Positions 36,815 to 45,329 of a DNA stretch of 64,000 nt are shown here, piece after piece (the stretch's first letter is position 1; every line of letters starts with the position of its first letter). The position numbers and the translations under genes were made by a program. The DNA comes from an uncultured Lewinella sp. Its GTDB lineage: Bacteria; Bacteroidota; Bacteroidia; Chitinophagales; Saprospiraceae. The stretch spans positions 1 through 64,000 of the forward strand of contig CAJXPD010000007.1 in NCBI GenBank assembly GCA_913057785.1. Reading direction: 5' to 3'. The notes below the pieces were generated by a model that saw nothing but the letters and a program-made list of their open reading frames with translations, was not told the DNA's origin and ran no database searches.

Positions 36815-37537
36815 TTACTGATCAAACGGAATAGCATAAGCCACTGTCACTAGGTAGGATTGACTTCGATTTTTATTTTCTATGAAGTAGTAGCCGTTGG
36901 CCTGTGTTTCAATGACATCCGTGAAACCAATATTCCACCGACCTTCAAAAAACAAGCGCCCAATCTCAACACCAACACTGAGCCCTAGAGAAAAATTGTT
37001 TTTACCTTTCAACACTTCCCTTAAGTTCTGCTGGATCTGAAGGTCTTGGCCGATTACTTCTGTGTTGGAAGTGTAGAAAATGTTAGTGCTAGCCAAATTC
37101 ACCCCTATTTGCGGTGCAATACCTATATGAAAACCACTGATAGCATCACCGTATTCAGCTAAGGGGTAGATTTTAAATTGAGGTGTGATATTCAAGTATT
37201 CGTATCGGAACTGAATCTGATACTCCAAGCCATTCACATCATCATATTTGAAATCACCGCCTTCCATAGAAAACATGATTTCTGGTTGGATAGCCAAAAA
37301 AGATCCGCCACGAAACTTGTAGTAAAAGAACATACCAGCGGTGGCGCCAAAACGCGGAACGATGGAAGTATTGTAAGTAGCTTCAGGATGTACAGGCCGG
37401 ATTAAGGTAGTTTTAATTTCATCGATGTTAGAGTAAGTTCCCCCCGCTTTGAAACCAAAAAAATATTCATCATCAGGAAGCTGCGCAAATAACTGGACGC
37501 TAAGGCCTAGTAAAAGCAAGGTCATTAAGTGTTTCAT
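36815..37537 (-). CDS. PorT-like outer-membrane beta-barrel protein
   Basis: 240 residues from the ATG at 37537, which starts a clear signal peptide (MKHLMTLLLLGLSVQLFAQ); the frame extends further upstream without one. The mature part has the typical opening of the outer-membrane-protein beta-barrel (PorT) family (YFFGFKAGGTYSNID) and alternating strands (GATAGMFFYYKF, FSLGLSVGVEIGRLF). First gene of the operon with the LamG/T9SS protein and the RHS giant. It may be an outer-membrane partner of the system, an inference from position only. Confidence 0.75.
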   Translation of the reverse strand: MKHLMTLLLLGLSVQLFAQLPDDEYFFGFKAGGTYSNIDEIKTTLIRPVHPEATYNTSIVPRFGATAGMFFYYKFRGGSFLAIQPEIMFSMEGGDFKYDDVNGLEYQIQFRYEYLNITPQFKIYPLAEYGDAISGFHIGIAPQIGVNLASTNIFYTSNTEVIGQDLQIQQNLREVLKGKNNFSLGLSVGVEIGRLFFEGRWNIGFTDVIETQANGYYFIENKNRSQSYLVTVAYAIPFDQ

Positions 37538-37745
37538 GATTATTGAGTTTTGAGGTTTTATGTGGTAGAGATATTTATGCCATACGAATATGCTACAATA
37601 CTTCATCAATCTCAAAAACACTAGGGGGACAAAGGGGGGACAGCATATTATCTACCAGATAATCAACTACTTAAACCCGGCTTTCTTTAAGCCAACAAAC
37701 TGTATAGGTATTGCTTATCTTTGTGTTTCAACAAGCTCTTTCACC
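37538..37745. promoter_or_regulatory. Divergent control region of the RHS operon and a lipoprotein gene
   Basis: It contains two direct copies of GGGGGACA (37624-37631 and 37635-37642, 11 bp apart), a dyad ATTATCT-ACC-AGATAAT (37647-37663) and, for the rightward gene, the -7-like box TATCTTTG (37716-37723). Direct repeats one helical turn apart are a common arrangement for activator binding. Confidence 0.4.
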
Positions 37746-38234
37746 ATGCGATACCTAATATTTTTATTGACAGTTAGCTTCATTATGAGTTGCGCGCAGA
37801 AGAATCACATCCAAGAAAAGGAACCAGAACAGGAAGAGGAGGCAAACCCAAGTTCTGGTGCCGCAGTCACCAAAGTAGTACTACAAGGGAATGCACAAGC
37901 TTATACTTTTGTCGTAACCGTGGAGAGTCCCGATACGGGTTGTGATCAATATGCCGATTGGTGGGAGGTAATCAGTGTAGATGGAGATTTATTGTACAGA
38001 AGAGTATTGTTACATAGCCATGTTAGTGAACAACCTTTTACCCGATCTGGTGGAGCTGTTGCTATTGAAGCGGGGCAAGAAGTATATGTACGAGCGCATA
38101 TGAACAATAAAGGATACGGCACCAAGGTCATGAAAGGAAGTCCGGCCGCCGGCTTTGAAACGGCGGAACTTGCAGCTGATTTTGCCAAAGACCTCGACAA
38201 GGAGGAGCCGCTTCCCAAGGACTGTGATTTTTAG
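37746..38234 (+). CDS. Lipoprotein of unknown function
   Basis: 162 residues from the ATG at 37746 (MRYLIFLLTVSFIMSC), with lipobox FIMSC; the frame extends upstream across the promoter region. A charged linker (KEPEQEEEANP) follows, then a compact domain with CDQYADWWEVI and 'VEAGQEVYVRAHMNN'. The fold is probably a beta sandwich; the family was not recognised. It is divergent from the RHS operon and shares its promoter region, so it is a candidate accessory or immunity lipoprotein, without direct evidence. Confidence 0.7.
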   Translation: MRYLIFLLTVSFIMSCAQKNHIQEKEPEQEEEANPSSGAAVTKVVLQGNAQAYTFVVTVESPDTGCDQYADWWEVISVDGDLLYRRVLLHSHVSEQPFTRSGGAVAIEAGQEVYVRAHMNNKGYGTKVMKGSPAAGFETAELAADFAKDLDKEEPLPKDCDF

Positions 38235-38243
38235 AATTACTGC

Positions 38244-39008
38244 TTATTCTAATTCCTCGTCAATCTCTTGTACCAGCTGATCGATTCCTTCCAAAGTAGC
38301 TGTATGCCGCCCAATCTTCTGCCGCCGGATATTAAAGGATCTTTGTAGATCCATCCTGAAAGCCCGATCCTGCTTCAGGGCATCGAATGAAATCAACTCC
38401 AGATCATAAAAAAGGACTGGTAAATCTACGCCTGGAATGACTTCTTCCTTATCAATGTTTTCTGTGATCTGAAAGTGCTGATCCTGATGGATCTTAAGGA
38501 GGTTGGCTATGTCATATTTTGGATTCGCTTGGCCAAATTCTGCCACCCGTTTAAGACTACCCTGGTACATTTCCATGATTCCTTTGCGTACATCATCATT
38601 GGATATAATATCTACTCCATAGGATTTCAAAGTTTCGTATCCTCCGGTTCTCGGATAGAGTTGGCGATCATTTAAGCATCGCTCAAAGTGATAGTACAGA
38701 GAATCATGAAAACCTGAATCCTGCTGCATCGCCTGATTAAAGATCATGCCACTCTGCAAAGCTCTTTGATGCGAAGAAAGGTCAGCTTCTAATTCATCAG
38801 CAGTATCTGCTAAGTCTGCTCTTATCTCCAGCAATAACTTCACTTCTTCCTGCCTTTGCTTGCCATGTTCATTCCAATTGCTTAATCGGACCCCCACTAC
38901 TATACCTAGTACAATCAGAATCACTTCACCCATTACATAAAGAAGGTATTTGCGCACCCTCCCGTCTTGAAACAATTTTCTACGTTTGGCTCTGATGAGT
39001 CGCAGCAT
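38244..39008 (-). CDS. DUF6090 family membrane protein
   Basis: 254 residues. The N-terminal signature is that of Bacteroidota DUF6090 proteins: a basic stretch (RAKRRKLFQDGRVRKYLLY), one membrane helix (VMGEVILIVLGIVVGVRLSNW) followed by NE, then a long helical, mostly charged domain. The function of the family is unknown to me. Its 3' end is 9 bp from the end of the converging lipoprotein gene. Confidence 0.8.
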   Translation of the reverse strand: MLRLIRAKRRKLFQDGRVRKYLLYVMGEVILIVLGIVVGVRLSNWNEHGKQRQEEVKLLLEIRADLADTADELEADLSSHQRALQSGMIFNQAMQQDSGFHDSLYYHFERCLNDRQLYPRTGGYETLKSYGVDIISNDDVRKGIMEMYQGSLKRVAEFGQANPKYDIANLLKIHQDQHFQITENIDKEEVIPGVDLPVLFYDLELISFDALKQDRAFRMDLQRSFNIRRQKIGRHTATLEGIDQLVQEIDEELE

Positions 39009-39117
39009 GCAAAGGTTAATTTTTGGCGCTTAGGTAGCATCCTAATGGCAATCAAAGAGCGTAAAACGGAATTTACTAAATTCTCTGAATAGGCAACAAC
39101 ACGAGAAAGGGGAATCA

Positions 39118-39789
39118 TCACTTTACTAAAATTGAAGCTACAGCTAGCCATGGTTGGCCCCAGTTGCCAAAATCAGGATTTTGCTTGGTCCTAATGATCG
39201 AGCGAGAGGCTGGCTTTCCACTGCTTCTTCCATGATATAAGGTATAAGAAATCAGGCTCCCGTCTTCCTCCTTATCCACAGCTACCACCACGCCCATATG
39301 TGCTAAAAGCCCCTTAGGATAGGGAGCAATAAGGTCATCTAGCTTCAACCTCCTGGGTGCATTCTTGTTGGCCCTCCCATAAAACATAACCTGGCCCACC
39401 GCTATAAGGTCTTGATTGGATTGAGCATTCGAAATTAGCTTTAGATCTCCATACTTAGCGTACCAAGCCGCCAAATCTCTAGTGCTATGAAATTTTCGGC
39501 CTGGAAATTCAAAGTTCTCGCAAAACTGTTCCTCCAGTTCTTCGCAAAGCCGAATAAACATCCCTGAACAATCTCTGAAATCCGAAGCCTTATTGCTATA
39601 CATCCATTTTTCCGGTTCCGCCTCAACCCCCGCGGCATAAGCATTGAGTACCTGCTCTAATGGTTCCCCATCGTGTAGACACGTGTTACCTTTTGTAGAA
39701 GCATCTTCAGGCCTATCCGACCGCTCTCCTACCCTACGACCGCAAAAAGCCACCGCAATAACAAGCAATAGAAAAAGCCATCTCTTCAT
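39118..39789 (-). CDS. NlpC/P60-like cysteine peptidase (probable)
   Basis: 223 residues with a lipoprotein-type signal (lipobox around VAFC, Cys16). Cys74 sits in RDCSGMFIRL, the DCSG motif of NlpC/P60 and CHAP enzymes; His164 in LLAHMGVVVAV is the candidate second residue, and YHGRSSG near residue 190 a polar third. Such enzymes cut peptidoglycan stem peptides or related amides. The overall sequence is divergent. A copy of the 22-bp motif lies 108 bp upstream, as for the glucosaminidase. Confidence 0.6.
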   Translation of the reverse strand: MKRWLFLLLVIAVAFCGRRVGERSDRPEDASTKGNTCLHDGEPLEQVLNAYAAGVEAEPEKWMYSNKASDFRDCSGMFIRLCEELEEQFCENFEFPGRKFHSTRDLAAWYAKYGDLKLISNAQSNQDLIAVGQVMFYGRANKNAPRRLKLDDLIAPYPKGLLAHMGVVVAVDKEEDGSLISYTLYHGRSSGKPASRSIIRTKQNPDFGNWGQPWLAVASILVK

Positions 39790-39897
39790 GATTGTGTATT
39801 TCGGAATCTAGAAATGAATGGACTACGAATCCCTTTCTTCGCTTATTAGGACGGTTAATTTTCAATTAGTAATCTTTTACAATAGATTAATTAGAAA

Positions 39898-39919
39898 GAA
39901 AATTTAGTCTGAGTAAAAT
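39898..39919 (+). promoter_or_regulatory. 22-bp conserved motif, copy 3
   Basis: GAAAATT-N5-TGAGTAAAAT, in the 241-bp gap upstream of the NlpC/P60-like gene. Its central five bases differ most from the other two copies; both flanks are identical. Confidence 0.45.
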
Positions 39920-40024
39920 AACGCATTAGCATATATTAGCAGTCGAACCTTTTTGCGCAACTAGTAGGGAGGAAGTAAAGCTTTGATTGGAGAAGCTCGG
40001 GCGAGGGAATCTAAAAGAGGAAAA

Positions 40025-40042
40025 CCCCGCCTAGCGGCGAGG
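40025..40042. terminator. Bidirectional terminator overlapping the SYLF gene end
   Basis: CCCCGCC (40025-40031), loop TAGC, GGCGAGG (40036-40042), with AAAA before and TTTT after, so it works on either strand. The SYLF stop codon (40031-40033) lies inside it: the last codons encode one arm. Confidence 0.75.
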
Positions 40043-40573
40043 TTTTCTTTTGTAAGGTTTATAAGTTAGCTGTTGTCCTCCTAGTGAGGCTTCATACATT
40101 AGACCACCTTTGGTCATGGTAAATACGGCAACGCCATCATTATAAGCTAGGTTTGTAGATGCCCCTTCGGTTACTGCTACCGCTGAGGCTTGCGCAGCAA
40201 ACTCTATCTTATTGTCTTTGAAGCGCTGCATATCCGTTTCGGATTCAAAAAATATAATTTGTCGATAGGCCTGGCCACCGGCTTGAAAGCCTATCGTAAG
40301 TTGCGTAATCTTCGCCTTACCAACCGGCTTTCCTTGCTCAAATGCTGTTCCTGCGCCATGTGCACCACCTAGTACAAAGGCCCCTTTTCCAATGGAAGGG
40401 AATACAGCATAGCCGTAGGCGTCATCGAAATAGACATCAAATTTTGGATCCTTATCTTTAAAAGCATCCATGGTTTCTTCAGCCTTCTCTAAGGCTACAG
40501 GATTGTACTGGGCCACTAACTGTAAAGGCAGAAATGCCAACACCAATGCTAGGGTCATCAAGTGATTTTTCAT
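40031..40573 (-). CDS. SYLF-domain (YSC84-like) lipid-binding secreted protein
   Basis: 180 residues with a signal peptide (MKNHLMTLALVLAFLPLQLVAQ). The rest is a SYLF domain: YGYAVFPSIGKGAFVLGGAHGAG, then LTIGFQAGGQAYRQIIFF and AVAVTEGASTNLAYNDGVAVF. SYLF proteins bind phosphoinositides in eukaryotes; bacterial ones are periplasmic, with unclear function. Monocistronic, ending in its own terminator. Confidence 0.85.
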   Translation of the reverse strand: MKNHLMTLALVLAFLPLQLVAQYNPVALEKAEETMDAFKDKDPKFDVYFDDAYGYAVFPSIGKGAFVLGGAHGAGTAFEQGKPVGKAKITQLTIGFQAGGQAYRQIIFFESETDMQRFKDNKIEFAAQASAVAVTEGASTNLAYNDGVAVFTMTKGGLMYEASLGGQQLTYKPYKRKPRR

Positions 40574-40944
40574 ATGGAGTAAGTATTAATAATGAATATG
40601 TTCTAACTTCCTAAGGAACAACTACTCGCCGACAATCGTTGGCAGGATAGTTTTAAAGTCCTCTTAAAACTGATAAAGGACTTGTCCTAGTATCTACTCT
40701 ACTCCATTGAATTCTTAAAGTTTTCCTAAACTCATGTAACGTTCCAACACGGCCTGTGTCACAGAAAGGGTAATGATCAGGGAGCAACCAGTATCAAACC
40801 AGTTACGCTCCCCGAAAATCATTCAAAAAATCATCCTACAAAATATAAATCAATTTCGTTTGGGTTAAAATGCTCACCACCCAAATGATGATGAGCTCCT
40901 TTTGTGTTTACAAGTCTTTGTAGTTGTTGTTTTTCATACTAGTT
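40574..40944. other. Intergenic region, 371 bp
   Basis: No supported gene. It holds a small dyad AGTTTTAA-N7-TTAAAACT near 40650, a GGGAGC/GCTCCC stem (40780-40812), and a hairpin that probably ends the glucan operon (40872-40896). Confidence 0.45.
40872..40896 (-). terminator. Possible terminator of the glucan-utilisation operon
   Basis: On the minus strand GCTCATCA and TGGTGAGC form an 8-bp stem (one G-T pair) around nine bases, followed by ATTTTAAC. It lies about 50 bp after the last GH16 gene. Confidence 0.4.
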
Positions 40945-42132
40945 TTATCGAAAGTAACGGATGTAATCTACGATCATACGTTGTGGAAAAACGGTCGAAG
41001 AATTTGGACTGCCTGGCCAATCTCCTCCCACGGCCACATTGAAGATGACAAAGAAATTATCATTGAAAGGATAAGGGAATCCCCCTACCTCTTCTCTAGT
41101 GAATTCATGATAGACCACATCATCCATTAGCCACTGAATCTTATCATTTTCCCAGATAAGCGAAAACACGTGAAACTCTTCAGAAAATTTTGCACCGCTT
41201 GACAAGGCCCGAGAAGCGCCATCCAACTGTCTTGTACTAGGGTTGTTGCCATAATGAACGGTACCATGTACCCGATCCGGTTGATTTCCGACTAGTTCCA
41301 TGATATCAATCTCTCCGCAAGCAGGCCATCCAACCGCATTGATTTTGGTCCCCAGCATCCAAAGAGCCGGCCATAATCCTTGTCCTTCTGGTAGCGCAGC
41401 ACGGATATCAATCCGACCAAATCGTAAACTTTGCTTACCCTGCGTGATAAGTCGAGAGGAGGTATAATCAGCTCCATTGTAGTTTTCTTCCTTAGCTTCT
41501 ATTACCAGGAATCCATCCTCCACAGTGGTATTTTCTTCACGATAATACTGAAGTTCATTATTGCCCCATCCATTATTGCCACGGCCTATTTCGAATTTCC
41601 AATTATCCATATTCAACGCATCCCCATCAAACTCATCACTCCACATCAACTCCATACCGTCATAAGAAGCGGGAGTTGAGTATCCCGTCGTTGGGATTAC
41701 CAAATCGCCTGCACCGTCGTCATTTTCAATGAATCCTTGAGCCGCGAAAATCAGCAGCCCACCATTGACAGGATTACTTAATTCTATTTTGAAGCTCTCC
41801 TCTACTTCCAAGATATTTTCACCAACGATCTCAACAGGGATATCCTTCACGGTTTCCCCAGCAGAAAAGACTAGAGTCCCTGCAGCAGCTAGGTAATCTA
41901 CACCTTCTTGTGCAGTCTCCGCTACGGTCTGATAATCCACACTGACGATCTGGTTATAGGCCCAGGATAATTCTACCTGGAAATTGAAAATGAGATTTTC
42001 ATCTCCTTCTACAATGGATCCTCCGGTTACCGATATTTTCGGAGCTTGTAGGATGTTGTCCTCTGGCAGTTCGTTATTCAGGTCACATGCCAGGAAACTT
42101 ATGAGGAATAGCAGTACTAAATACTTTTTCAT
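40945..42132 (-). CDS. GH16 family endo-beta-glucanase lipoprotein with Calx-beta domain
   Basis: 395 residues; lipobox LISFLAC (Cys16) puts it on the membrane, probably the outer face. Residues about 30-140 form a Calx-beta domain (GVDYLAAAGTLVFSAGE). The GH16 jellyroll follows, with catalytic motif GEIDIMELVG: Glu274 nucleophile, Asp276, Glu279 acid/base. GH16 enzymes with this motif cut beta-1,3(4)-glucans such as laminarin by a retaining mechanism. The ATG overlaps the stop of the upstream GH16 gene by four bases (ATGA). Last gene of the operon. Confidence 0.88.
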   Translation of the reverse strand: MKKYLVLLFLISFLACDLNNELPEDNILQAPKISVTGGSIVEGDENLIFNFQVELSWAYNQIVSVDYQTVAETAQEGVDYLAAAGTLVFSAGETVKDIPVEIVGENILEVEESFKIELSNPVNGGLLIFAAQGFIENDDGAGDLVIPTTGYSTPASYDGMELMWSDEFDGDALNMDNWKFEIGRGNNGWGNNELQYYREENTTVEDGFLVIEAKEENYNGADYTSSRLITQGKQSLRFGRIDIRAALPEGQGLWPALWMLGTKINAVGWPACGEIDIMELVGNQPDRVHGTVHYGNNPSTRQLDGASRALSSGAKFSEEFHVFSLIWENDKIQWLMDDVVYHEFTREEVGGFPYPFNDNFFVIFNVAVGGDWPGSPNSSTVFPQRMIVDYIRYFR

Positions 42133-42980
42133 AGCGAGGGTTTTTGCAAGGGCGTTTGCTGAAACACCCGAACATAATCAATTACGTATTGCTGCGGCCA
42201 GATGTCGGGATCGATTCCTCGGGAACCTCCCCAATGTCCTCCCACAGCTAAATTCAGAATCAAATGGAAAGCATGATTAAATGGCCAGGCTTCGGGCCCC
42301 CTTTTCTCATCTTCATAATGAAAGAATTGTTCCCCGTCTAGATACCAGCTAATGGCATTTTCATCCCACTCGATAGCATAGGTGTGAAATTCAGATTCAA
42401 GGCCCGCTCGGTAGATTTCACCTCCCTTTTGCGTTCCGATCATTCCATTATAAGCATCGGTATGGATTGTGCCATAGACAGTATCTTGGGCATACCCTAC
42501 ATATTCCAGGATATCTATTTCACCACTTGAAGGCCATCCCCCGTATGTAGGTTCAGTCGGCAACATCCAAAAGGCAGCCCAGGTTCCAACCCCCTGAGGA
42601 AGTTTAGCTCTCATTTCTATCTTTCCGTATTTCCAATCTCCTTTCTGTTTAGAAACCAATCTGGCTGAAGTATACTCCCTGTCTTCCTTATAGGGTTCTT
42701 TGTGTGCTTCGATAATCAAATGACCAGCTTCAACTCGGGCATTTTCAGTTCGTTCGGCGGTATAATACTGAAGTTCATTATTGCCCCATCCACAACCTGC
42801 TGGTTTTTCACAAGCTGTGCCTACATCATAACTCCAACGACCTGGATCAGGTAAACCATCAATCTCGAATTCATCAGACCAAACCAGTTCCCATTCCGTT
42901 TCGCTTCGTACTTCTTTGTTGTCGCAGGCACTAGTCAGCAGGAACAATAGACTAACCGTGCCATATATAAGTTTCTTCAT
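42129..42980 (-). CDS. GH16 family endo-beta-glucanase lipoprotein
   Basis: 283 residues from the ATG at 42980; a longer frame would need a TTG start at 43004. Lipobox LLTSAC (Cys19). A single GH16 domain with catalytic GEIDILEYVG: Glu154, Asp156, Glu159. The substrate-binding core (WGNNELQYYT, FWMLPTEPTYGGWP) is typical of laminarinase-type GH16. It likely works with its neighbour on the same glucan, one enzyme at the surface and one in the periplasm, though which is which cannot be told. Confidence 0.88.
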   Translation of the reverse strand: MKKLIYGTVSLLFLLTSACDNKEVRSETEWELVWSDEFEIDGLPDPGRWSYDVGTACEKPAGCGWGNNELQYYTAERTENARVEAGHLIIEAHKEPYKEDREYTSARLVSKQKGDWKYGKIEMRAKLPQGVGTWAAFWMLPTEPTYGGWPSSGEIDILEYVGYAQDTVYGTIHTDAYNGMIGTQKGGEIYRAGLESEFHTYAIEWDENAISWYLDGEQFFHYEDEKRGPEAWPFNHAFHLILNLAVGGHWGGSRGIDPDIWPQQYVIDYVRVFQQTPLQKPSL

Positions 42981-42990
42981 TGCAGTATCC

Positions 42991-43815
42991 TTAGTTCGCT
43001 TCAAAAGTCAACTCAAACCAGCCATCTACTCCCACAATCTTGCTCCTCACCACTAGAATGTCCTCCGTCAAGGTGACGATATCATAGGCAGGTCCAGAAT
43101 CCCAAACCCCCATAAAGGCTCCCTCCGGCAACTGAATTCGGATCTCACCATTCTCTCCCGCCCCGGGCACTAGCAACCAGGTATAATCATCAGGCGGCGT
43201 ATAGTCAACAGGCAGGTACCCATTCCAAGGATCAACAGTCTTACCTTGATTTTCGTAAATGAAACGGGCGCCATCGAATGTGAAGCAAAACGAATCGTTA
43301 TATTGTTCAAAATCCAAACCATCCTGCGGGGAGGTAAACCACTCTCCAGAGCCAGGAGTAGGGCCAACCGTTACAGCCCCAGCCGCCTTGGTAAAAGTCC
43401 AACATTTTATATCTCCAATCTCACACCCACCAGCTAAGAGCGTAATATCATCCGTACACGACACGGTCGCATCTTCTTCGATAAAGATTTCTTGGCTAGC
43501 GCTAGATGTTCCCCCACCTCCTTCTTTAGCAGCATGAAGCGTGATGGTATAGGTACCTGCTTTAGTGAACAGGATAGTATCTACAGCGAGGGTGGAAGAA
43601 GAAGGCGTTCCTCCGGGCGCATCCCAAACTCTAGAGAAGAAACCTTGTGACAAATCCTTAACGATGATCCGGTTTGGATTATCAGCCGTTGGAGTCAGTT
43701 CCAAAGTTGGTGCCTCAGGCAAACCCGGGATCGCAACATCTTTTTCGATAAAAGCCTCACAGCTTGCCAACAAGATTGCCATTGCCGCGAGACTCCATAT
43801 ATATTGTTTTTTCAT
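42991..43815 (-). CDS. PKD-domain surface glycan-binding lipoprotein (SusE/F-like position)
   Basis: 274 residues; lipobox ILLASC (Cys19). A PKD-like domain (about 40-120, ending in AGTYTITLHAA) precedes a beta-rich C-terminal domain with aromatic residues (FTFDGARFIYEN, YTWLLVPG). The place right after SusD and before the enzymes is where polysaccharide loci keep surface glycan-binding proteins. The binding role is inferred from position and architecture, not from a recognised carbohydrate-binding family. Confidence 0.7.
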   Translation of the reverse strand: MKKQYIWSLAAMAILLASCEAFIEKDVAIPGLPEAPTLELTPTADNPNRIIVKDLSQGFFSRVWDAPGGTPSSSTLAVDTILFTKAGTYTITLHAAKEGGGGTSSASQEIFIEEDATVSCTDDITLLAGGCEIGDIKCWTFTKAAGAVTVGPTPGSGEWFTSPQDGLDFEQYNDSFCFTFDGARFIYENQGKTVDPWNGYLPVDYTPPDDYTWLLVPGAGENGEIRIQLPEGAFMGVWDSGPAYDIVTLTEDILVVRSKIVGVDGWFELTFEAN

Positions 43816-43838
43816 TGATCTAATTTTTGCCTAGTCCT

Positions 43839-45320
43839 CTAATAGCCAGGATTCTGAGTAATCGCTCCATTGGTCGCCAGAATCTGGGATTCTGGAATTG
43901 GCAATACCTCATTCACGCCTTCCTTGAATCCTAATGGTCCAAGTACTGCAGGCGCACGCCCTGTCCGGATCAAATCAAAATAACGATGGCCTTCCAGCCC
44001 CAATTCTACTCTTCGCTCATGATAGATCGATTCCAAGAGGGGTTGGCCAGATCGCGTTATCGCTTCTAGGTTTACCCTTTTGCGGACTAAATTGAGCGAA
44101 TTTCTCGCCTCAGCTTCGTTGCCGGTATGAAAAGCGGCTTCAGCATGCATGAGCAATACATCTGCATAGCGAATGACTCTGTCATTAGTACCTCCATTCG
44201 GATTCGGATCTCCAAATGGCGCTTCCTCACTCTTATTGTTGAAATACTTCTTAGGATAATACTCATGGGGATAGCCGGTAGCCTCTTTCGTAAACTGCCC
44301 TCTATCTCCCATGAAATCTCCTACCCTAAACACAGTGGCGTTTAATCTTGGATCTTCGAATCCTTCCTTGAAGAATTCATCTACAAAATCCTGGGTGGGT
44401 AGATTAAAGCCGAATCCTTCGAATTGCCCGCGAGCACGTTGAAACACATTGCTAAAAGTGCCCTCATTGGCATTATTTCTTCCCCAGTTTCCACCAGAGG
44501 CATTCATGTATTGTATTTCAAAAATAGATTCCTCGTTGTTCTCTCCTGCCTCAGTAAAAATCTGCGAGTAATCCGCTACCAATTGATACTCTCCTGAAGC
44601 GATAATATCGTTGGCAACACTCTCTGCCTCAGCAAATCGAGATTGATACATGTAGGCTTTCAAGAGCAGTCCTTGTGCTGCTCCTTTGGTTATACGCCCT
44701 AATTCTTCGACACCATATTGACTGCGTGGCCAAAGATCTGCGATCGCTTCCGTCAAGTCCTGTTCGATCAAGGCCCAGACTTCAGCTGCTGGCGTTCTTG
44801 GTAAATTGTATTCACTTGGAGCCAAAACTCGGTCCACCAAAGGCACATCTCCAAACAACGTAACCAGATTATAAAAGAACCAGGCTCGGATAAACTTTGC
44901 CTCACCTAGGACCCGATTTTTCAAATCCGTATCCATTTCTATAGCTGGTACACGCTCCAAGACGATATTGGCTCGATAGATCCCCTCGTAATCCGCCGCC
45001 CATTCAGCCTCCAAATACTCCGTGTCCGTCAATCCTTGAAAGTTTTCCATGGCTTGAAGATCTGGCTGATCATTAGGGCCTGAGCCACCAGTGGTTGAAT
45101 CATCTGAAAATATATCTCCCCAAAACCAGCGAAAATGGCCAGCCGGTGTCAGCTCAAATTGAAGGGCAGCGTAGGCTCCATTCACCGCAGAAACTGCGTC
45201 GTCTGCCGTCTTATAAAAGTTCTCTTCCGTTGCTCCGATGATAGGCTTCTTTTCAAGAATATCCTTTTCACAGGAAAAAAAGCACAAACAGAAGAAAGCG
45301 ACTGATAATGTTCTCTTCAT
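43839..45320 (-). CDS. susD: SusD/RagB family nutrient-binding outer-membrane lipoprotein
   Basis: 493 residues from the ATG at 45320 (MKRTLSVAFFCLCFFSC, lipobox FFSC); an ATG two codons earlier is possible. N-terminal SusD-like helices (FYKTADDAVSAVNGAYAALQ) and the C-terminal RagB part (RYADVLLMHAEAAFHTGN, ERRVELGLEGHRYFDLIRTG) are both clear. It forms the lid of the SusC channel and captures oligosaccharides; with GH16 enzymes next door the ligand is probably a beta-glucan. It begins a few bases after the SusC gene ends. Confidence 0.9.
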   Translation of the reverse strand: MKRTLSVAFFCLCFFSCEKDILEKKPIIGATEENFYKTADDAVSAVNGAYAALQFELTPAGHFRWFWGDIFSDDSTTGGSGPNDQPDLQAMENFQGLTDTEYLEAEWAADYEGIYRANIVLERVPAIEMDTDLKNRVLGEAKFIRAWFFYNLVTLFGDVPLVDRVLAPSEYNLPRTPAAEVWALIEQDLTEAIADLWPRSQYGVEELGRITKGAAQGLLLKAYMYQSRFAEAESVANDIIASGEYQLVADYSQIFTEAGENNEESIFEIQYMNASGGNWGRNNANEGTFSNVFQRARGQFEGFGFNLPTQDFVDEFFKEGFEDPRLNATVFRVGDFMGDRGQFTKEATGYPHEYYPKKYFNNKSEEAPFGDPNPNGGTNDRVIRYADVLLMHAEAAFHTGNEAEARNSLNLVRKRVNLEAITRSGQPLLESIYHERRVELGLEGHRYFDLIRTGRAPAVLGPLGFKEGVNEVLPIPESQILATNGAITQNPGY

Positions 45321-45329
45321 GATCATCTT

